Under the pieces are notes generated by a model. That model saw only the letters and a list, made by a program, of their open reading frames with translations. It searched no databases and was not told where the DNA came from. From JAWLEV01 sp046538105 (GTDB taxonomy: Bacteria; Chloroflexota; Anaerolineae; UBA1429): 64,000 nucleotides of DNA. The stretch covers positions 62,001 to 126,000 of the forward strand of contig JBKHJO010000001.1 in the NCBI GenBank assembly GCA_046538105.1. The letters run 5' to 3'. The translations under genes and the position numbers were made by a program. Positions 59,788 to 64,000 of the stretch are shown here, piece after piece. Position 1 is the first letter of the stretch, and each line of letters starts with the position of its first letter.

Positions 59788-61683
59788 ATGGCACGTTCGT
59801 TTCATAACAAGATGTTGCGGGTGAATCTTACCGAGAGCACTGTCACAATCGAGGAGCCTGGGGAATCCTATCTTCGCCACTACTTTGGTGGGTGGAACAT
59901 CATCGTCGATACGTTATTGCGTGAGGTCCCGGCCAATACGGATCCGCTGGGCCCGGAAAACAAGTTGGTCTTTGCGCCGGGTGTTTTGAGCGGACTTCCC
60001 CTTTCCGGTGCAGCGCGAAACGCCGTTGGGGCCAAATCGCCCCTGACCGGGGCTTTTGGTGCAGCCGAGGTGGGTGGATTCTGGGGGGCGGAACTCAAGA
60101 GGGCGGGCTTTGATGCCGTCATCGTCGAGGGGGCATCGGACAAGCCCGTCTATTTATGGATAAATGATGGCAAAGCCGAATTACGCGATGCCTCGGCGCT
60201 TTGGGGCAAGAAGACAAAGGAGACGGAAGCAGGCATCCGCGAGGAATTGGGTGATGACGTTATTCGCTGTGCCATGATCGGTCCGGCCGGTGAGAATATG
60301 GTTCGTTACGCCTGTATCATGAACGGACTAAAGGATGCGGGAGGTCGTACGGGTCTGGGTGCCGTGATGGGTTCGAAGAAACTCAAGGCCATCGCCGTGC
60401 GCGGCACCATGGATATCAGTGGCGTCGATGCGGACAAGATCCGCGAGATGGCTCGGGACATGGCTATGGCTGTCCGGGAGGGCGAAAAGGCTGCGAGCCT
60501 GCACGAGTGGGGGACTGGTGTGGGGCTCGAGGGATCGGTCCTCACAGGGAACCTGCCCATTCGCAACTTTCGCGATGGCGAGTTCGAGGGGGCGGGGAAA
60601 ATCAGTGCCGAGAACTATATGCCCGAGATCGGCATCGGTATGGAGGGATGTTATGCGTGTGCGGTGCGCTGCAAAAAAGTGGTGGATGCCGACTCTCCCT
60701 ATGAACTGGACTCGGACTATGGTGGGCCCGAATACGAGTCGGCGGCGTCCCTGGGGTCATGTTGTGGGGTAGATGACATCGTGGCCGTCTCCAAGGCCAC
60801 AGAGTTGTGTAATGCCAACTCGCTGGATTCTATTGGCACGGGCGTGGTTATCGCTTTTGCCATGGAGTGCTTTGAGAATGGGTTGCTGACCCTAGAGGAT
60901 ACCGATGGTATCGACCTGCGCTTTGGCAATGGCGATGCCCTGGTAGAGATGGTGGAAAAGATCGCCCAGCGCGATGGGTTGGGGGGTCTGCTAGCCAACG
61001 ATCTGCAGTCCATCGCGGAGGAGATTGGCGGAGATGCGGAGCAGTTTGCCATGCAGGTCAAGGGTCAGCCGTACCCCATGCACGAACCACGGTTCAAGCG
61101 CGGATTGGCCATCGGCTATGCGGTCTCGCCAACGGGTGCCGATCACGTCCATGCGCTGCATGATTCGGGGCTCGTTGAGCCCGATGAGGATGGTTTTATG
61201 CCCAATGAAACGCTGCGGACCATGGGTATCCTGGATGCCATAGCTCTGGAGGATCTGGGACCCGAGAAGGTGAGGGCCACCCTTTATAACACCATCGCCT
61301 CGGTGACCCTGAACTGCCTCACCACGTGCCTCTTTGTGCCCTGGACGGCGGAGGAACTGGTAGAGATCGCGCGAGCAGCCACCGGGTGGGATGTGAGTGC
61401 CTACGAGTTGCTCAAGGTGGGTGAGCGCGCCCTTAGCCTGGCTCGCGTTTTTAACGTGCGCGAGGGCTTTGACGTCAGCAGCGACCGCCTTGCGGAACGC
61501 AGTTATGGCCCCACGACTTTTGGTGCCCTGGCGGACGGTGGTATCGACCGGGAGGTGCTGCACGAGGCTCTGCAGAACTACTATGGGATGATAGGGTGGA
61601 ATGAAGAGAGCGGCGTGCCCACAGCGGCCAAGCTTCACGAGTTGGGCGTTTCCTGGGCCGTGGACTATTTGCCGGATAACTGA
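59788..61683 (+). CDS. Aldehyde ferredoxin oxidoreductase family protein (tungsten/molybdenum pterin enzyme)
   Basis: A 631-residue AOR-family enzyme, which oxidises aldehydes to acids with ferredoxin in anaerobes. Domain 1 shows LRVNLTESTVTIEEP, YFGGWNIIVDTLL, FAPGVLSGLPLSGAARNAVG and KSPLTGAFGAAEVGGFWGAE, all tungstopterin-binding. Cys288, Cys291 and Cys295 (CYACAVRC) are the first three cluster ligands; a later CLTTC pair supplies the fourth. ATG 59788 has GGGAGGCTAAA upstream. It follows uxuA but has its own promoter. Tungsten or molybdenum, and the substrate, cannot be told. Confidence 0.94.
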   Translation: MARSFHNKMLRVNLTESTVTIEEPGESYLRHYFGGWNIIVDTLLREVPANTDPLGPENKLVFAPGVLSGLPLSGAARNAVGAKSPLTGAFGAAEVGGFWGAELKRAGFDAVIVEGASDKPVYLWINDGKAELRDASALWGKKTKETEAGIREELGDDVIRCAMIGPAGENMVRYACIMNGLKDAGGRTGLGAVMGSKKLKAIAVRGTMDISGVDADKIREMARDMAMAVREGEKAASLHEWGTGVGLEGSVLTGNLPIRNFRDGEFEGAGKISAENYMPEIGIGMEGCYACAVRCKKVVDADSPYELDSDYGGPEYESAASLGSCCGVDDIVAVSKATELCNANSLDSIGTGVVIAFAMECFENGLLTLEDTDGIDLRFGNGDALVEMVEKIAQRDGLGGLLANDLQSIAEEIGGDAEQFAMQVKGQPYPMHEPRFKRGLAIGYAVSPTGADHVHALHDSGLVEPDEDGFMPNETLRTMGILDAIALEDLGPEKVRATLYNTIASVTLNCLTTCLFVPWTAEELVEIARAATGWDVSAYELLKVGERALSLARVFNVREGFDVSSDRLAERSYGPTTFGALADGGIDREVLHEALQNYYGMIGWNEESGVPTAAKLHELGVSWAVDYLPDN

Positions 61684-61718
61684 AAATTTCTGCGTTACAT
61701 AACGTTTGACCCTTTGCG

Positions 61719-61756
61719 GGATTCAGGTATGCGAGATCACCTGAATCCTGCCTTTT
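61719..61756 (+). terminator. Rho-independent terminator after the AOR gene
   Basis: A 10-bp stem GGATTCAGGT/ACCTGAATCC is followed by a T-rich stretch. Confidence 0.8.
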
Positions 61757-61777
61757 TGCTGTTCTTCTGTCAGATGG

Positions 61778-61790
61778 TACGAAAATCGTA
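61778..61790. promoter_or_regulatory. Palindromic operator box 1
   Basis: TACGAAAATCGTA is an inverted repeat TACGA-N3-TCGTA upstream of the -35 of the 61959 gene. It recurs nearly unchanged at 61841, with centres 63 bp apart. Confidence 0.6.
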
Positions 61791-61807
61791 GAAAACAACA
61801 TTAGGTA

Positions 61808-61836
61808 TTGAGAAATACGTACTTATATGGTATAAT
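61808..61836 (+). promoter_or_regulatory. Sigma70-like promoter of the flavoprotein gene
   Basis: TTGAGA and a perfect TATAAT are 17 bases apart. The leader is about 115 bases and contains no recognised riboswitch. Confidence 0.8.
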
Positions 61837-61840
61837 ATAA

Positions 61841-61853
61841 TACGAAATTCGTA
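61841..61853. promoter_or_regulatory. Palindromic operator box 2, over the predicted transcription start
   Basis: TACGAAATTCGTA begins five bases after the -10 box, so a bound protein would block initiation. Confidence 0.6.
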
Positions 61854-61958
61854 GAGGATAGGAATGATGTGCATGGATCAGAGGGTTCTCGGAGGACGCT
61901 GAGAAAGGCACAAACTTTCTGTCCATTCATCCAATATGTTGTGATGGGAGGGTAAAAG

Positions 61959-63299
61959 ATGAGGAACTATGACGTGGTTGTCATTGGGGGAAGTGCGGCG
62001 GGGATACCCGCTGCCATCACCAGCCGCAGACACTATCCGCACAAGAGCGTGCTTGTGATTCGCAAGGATGCGGAGGCGGTCATCCCCTGTGGTATTCCCT
62101 ATATATTCGGCGAACTGGGGTCGTGTGACGAGAATGTGATCCCCGACGCGGTGCTCTCGTCCAACGACATAGATCTCCTGATCGATGAGGTCGTGGAGGT
62201 CGCGCCGGAGGAAAAGGTAGTCGAGATGACCGACGGAGAGCGCGTGGGTTACTCGAAGTTGGTGCTGGCGACGGGCTCTGTACCCGTCGTGCCACCCATC
62301 CCCGGTGTGGATAAGGGAGGGGTCTTTGCCATCGAAAAGTCGGCGCCGTATCTAGAGCGCATGGCGGAAGCGGTCGATGAAGCCGAGCATATTCTCATCG
62401 TAGGATGTGGATTCATTGGAGTGGAGATCGCCGAAGAGTGCAAGAGGCGCCGCGATGTGGATATCCATATTGTCGAGATGCTCCGCCACTGTTTGCAACT
62501 TACATATGATGAGGAGTTCTCCATAAGAGTGGAGGAGGTGCTCGGACAGCAAGGGATCACCATCCTGGGATCGGAAAGGGTGGAAGCCTTTGTGGGCGAC
62601 GAACATGTGGAGGGGGTACGAGTCTCCAGCGGACAGGAGATTGCCACAGATATGGCCATTTTGGGGATTGGCGCCAGGGCAAATGCGACGTTGGCCGTGG
62701 AGGCTGGTCTGGAGATTGGCCCTACGGGAGGGGTTCAAGTAAACCGCTATATGCAGACCAGTGATCCGGACATATACGCCTGTGGCGACTGTGCTGAGAA
62801 GGTATCTTTTTACGACGGTAGGCCCAGTGATTTGAAACTTGCCTCCATAGCCAGCATGGAAGCCCGTGTGGCGGGGGCGAATCTCTTTGGCTTGCAACGG
62901 GCGAATCAGGGTGTCATCGGCGTCTATTCCACCGTTCTGGGTGATACGGCCTTTTGTGCCGCGGGATTGACGGAAGCAAGCGCCAGGGACAAAGGCTATG
63001 AACTGATCGTGGGGACGGCCGAGGCGCCGAACCGCCATCCGGGAACTATGCCAGGGATGGCCATGCTCAGAGTCAAACTGGTGTTTGAGGCGGGCACACG
63101 CATCCTCTTGGGTGGCCAGGTAAGTGGCGCCAAGAGCGGTGGGGAACTCATCAATGCTATCAGCGGTTGTATTCATAACCGCATGACGGCAGATGATATC
63201 GCTACCTTTCAGACGGGAACACATCCCGGGCTGACGGCGTCACCCATCTCCTATCAGCTCGTGAACGCTGCGGAGATGGCCATCGCTGCAGCGAAATAG
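61959..63299 (+). CDS. FAD-dependent pyridine nucleotide oxidoreductase (CoA-disulfide reductase / NADH oxidase-like)
   Basis: A 446-residue single-cysteine flavoprotein disulfide reductase. FAD binding is seen in DVVVIGGSAAGIPAAITSRR, NAD(P) binding in ILIVGCGFIGVEIAEECKRR and the late FAD motif in PDIYACGDCAEKV. The active-site Cys44 (VIPCGIPYIFGE) matches Cys43 of CoA-disulfide reductases, giving a thiol rather than a disulfide redox centre. Relatives reduce CoA disulfide, persulfide or oxygen. No rhodanese domain is present. GGGAGGGTAAAAG precedes the ATG. The double operator suggests regulated, probably redox- or sulfur-responsive, expression. Confidence 0.91.
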   Translation: MRNYDVVVIGGSAAGIPAAITSRRHYPHKSVLVIRKDAEAVIPCGIPYIFGELGSCDENVIPDAVLSSNDIDLLIDEVVEVAPEEKVVEMTDGERVGYSKLVLATGSVPVVPPIPGVDKGGVFAIEKSAPYLERMAEAVDEAEHILIVGCGFIGVEIAEECKRRRDVDIHIVEMLRHCLQLTYDEEFSIRVEEVLGQQGITILGSERVEAFVGDEHVEGVRVSSGQEIATDMAILGIGARANATLAVEAGLEIGPTGGVQVNRYMQTSDPDIYACGDCAEKVSFYDGRPSDLKLASIASMEARVAGANLFGLQRANQGVIGVYSTVLGDTAFCAAGLTEASARDKGYELIVGTAEAPNRHPGTMPGMAMLRVKLVFEAGTRILLGGQVSGAKSGGELINAISGCIHNRMTADDIATFQTGTHPGLTASPISYQLVNAAEMAIAAAK

Positions 63300-63334
63300 G
63301 ACTGGGTGGCCTTTCAGGTTGATTCCTAGCACCC

Positions 63335-63390
63335 CAACTACCGCGTTTCCGGCCGAATCATGAATAGATCGGCCGGAAACGTGGTAGTTG
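63335..63390. terminator. Long hairpin after the flavoprotein gene
   Basis: A 22-bp stem (63335-63356 with 63369-63390, one G-U) occupies much of the 300-base gap before the next gene. A T run is not adjacent, but termination is its most likely role. Confidence 0.6.
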
Positions 63391-63470
63391 TATTAAGGCA
63401 TGTTTTATTTCTTCCCCGTTGCGGATTGATGAACGACTGGCTCTGGATCTAGAGATGAGATTGTGGTTCG

Positions 63471-63499
63471 TTGACAGGGGCAGAGCCCCCGGTTATACT
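63471..63499 (+). promoter_or_regulatory. Strong sigma70-like promoter of the HAD-like gene
   Basis: A perfect TTGACA and TATACT are 17 bases apart. The spacer contains the inverted repeat GGGGC-AGA-GCCCC. Confidence 0.75.
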
Positions 63500-63600
63500 A
63501 GGTGCCGGGAGATGTATTCGTGGGTGAGGGGGTGCTCCCGTTGCTCCTATAAAGTCGTATTCACGCCTTGGATTTGATACGGTGGATGGAGGGATTGCTT

Positions 63601-64000
63601 GTGAATGATCATGCAGAGATTGTGCGCCCGCTGGTCGAACTGGAACCTCAATTCGAATTCTTTGTGGGAATCGACTCGGATGGCTGCGTTTTCGATACCA
63701 TGGAGATCAAGCACAAGGAGTGTTTCATTCCCAATATCATCAAACATTGGGGGTTACAGCCCGTTTCAAAATATGCGCGCGAGGCGGCCGAGTTCGTCAA
63801 CCTCTACTCGAAATGGCGGGGTACAAACAGATGGCCTGCGCTGATAAAGGTCTTTGATCTATTGCGCGATCGTCCCGAGGTGCAAAGGCGAGGGGCTACG
63901 ATTCCCGAGACCCCCAAGATACGGGAGTTCATCGCCTCCGATAGGCCCAAGAGCAACGATTCTCTGGCCGAACTCGTAGCCGAGACGCAGGATCCCGAAC
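63601..64000 (+). CDS. HAD-like hydrolase, N-terminal part, cut by window edge
   Basis: About 133 residues are visible before the right edge. The segment FFVGIDSDGCVFDTMEIKHK carries HAD motif I (DxDGxxxDT), the phosphoaspartate nucleophile region. A helical cap-like part follows, with YAREAAEFVNLYSKWRGTNR. The rest of the catalytic motifs lie outside. GTG 63601 has GGAGGG seven bases upstream; an in-frame ATG at 63586 is possible. It is probably a phosphatase or related hydrolase of unknown substrate. Confidence 0.75.
   Translation, partial: MNDHAEIVRPLVELEPQFEFFVGIDSDGCVFDTMEIKHKECFIPNIIKHWGLQPVSKYAREAAEFVNLYSKWRGTNRWPALIKVFDLLRDRPEVQRRGATIPETPKIREFIASDRPKSNDSLAELVAETQDPE

Noticed and set aside
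63335..63390. The 22-bp hairpin as an integron attC site or a mobile-element end
   Set aside because: It has no attC core sites, no integrase or transposase nearby and no target-site duplication that I can see.

Overview
The window looks like chromosomal DNA of an uncultured, fairly GC-rich, apparently monoderm-like bacterium. Chloroflexota (Anaerolineae-like) is my best guess. It rests on a CpXC-domain protein, Pro/Thr-linker lipoproteins with LysM and TPR modules, a Gmad2-type cell-surface protein, several uroporphyrinogen-decarboxylase-like enzymes, and the mix of sugar-acid genes. This is inference from gene content only. Coding density is high, most genes have clear AGGAGG-type ribosome sites, and sigma70-like promoters are easy to read. 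I see no prophage, insertion sequence or CRISPR array.

Layout. 1-800: start of a pyrimidine-nucleoside phosphorylase gene (cut by the window edge), then tRNA-Glu. 803-5643 (minus): pyrG, and an operon of macro-domain protein, NAD synthase and methionine sulfoxide reductase A. The msrA gene carries an in-frame TGA exactly at the catalytic cysteine, with a SECIS-like hairpin just downstream, so it is read here as a membrane-anchored selenoprotein. 5854-13300: a 2-hydroxyacid dehydrogenase, a lactonase-type beta propeller, an AlaX-type Ala-tRNA editing protein next to an unusual metallo-beta-lactamase-fold protein, a CpXC protein, a PHP phosphoesterase and a sugar epimerase. 13408-21497 (minus): a housekeeping block of ffh, rpsP, khpA, rimM, dprA, manC, cinA, a TPR membrane protein and a LysM protein.

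21686-35853: an arrestin-like membrane protein, tRNA-Pro, a UroD-like enzyme, an FMN-binding glutamate-synthase-like protein, gatB, a catabolic-looking operon (AlkP-superfamily 'sulfatase', aldo/keto reductase, unknown protein, UroD-like protein), then gyrB and a membrane protein. 35936-45030: an amidohydrolase, ssb, two Pro/Thr-linker surface proteins, and an operon of mandelate-racemase-type dehydratase, DegT aminotransferase, amidohydrolase and CPBP protease. 45031-55551 (minus): a giant alpha-2-macroglobulin lipoprotein with its partner penicillin-binding protein 1C, then a polyprenyl synthetase with type-2 IPP isomerase. 55727-64000: an Eis-like acetyltransferase, an M20 peptidase, mannonate dehydratase, aldehyde ferredoxin oxidoreductase, a CoA-disulfide-reductase-like flavoprotein behind a promoter with two palindromic operators, and the start of a HAD-like hydrolase.

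The gene set fits an anaerobic or microaerophilic heterotroph living on sugar acids and polysaccharide breakdown products (mannonate dehydratase, AOR, dehydratase/aminotransferase cassettes), with thiol and selenol redox defence. The strongest single observation is the selenocysteine MsrA.
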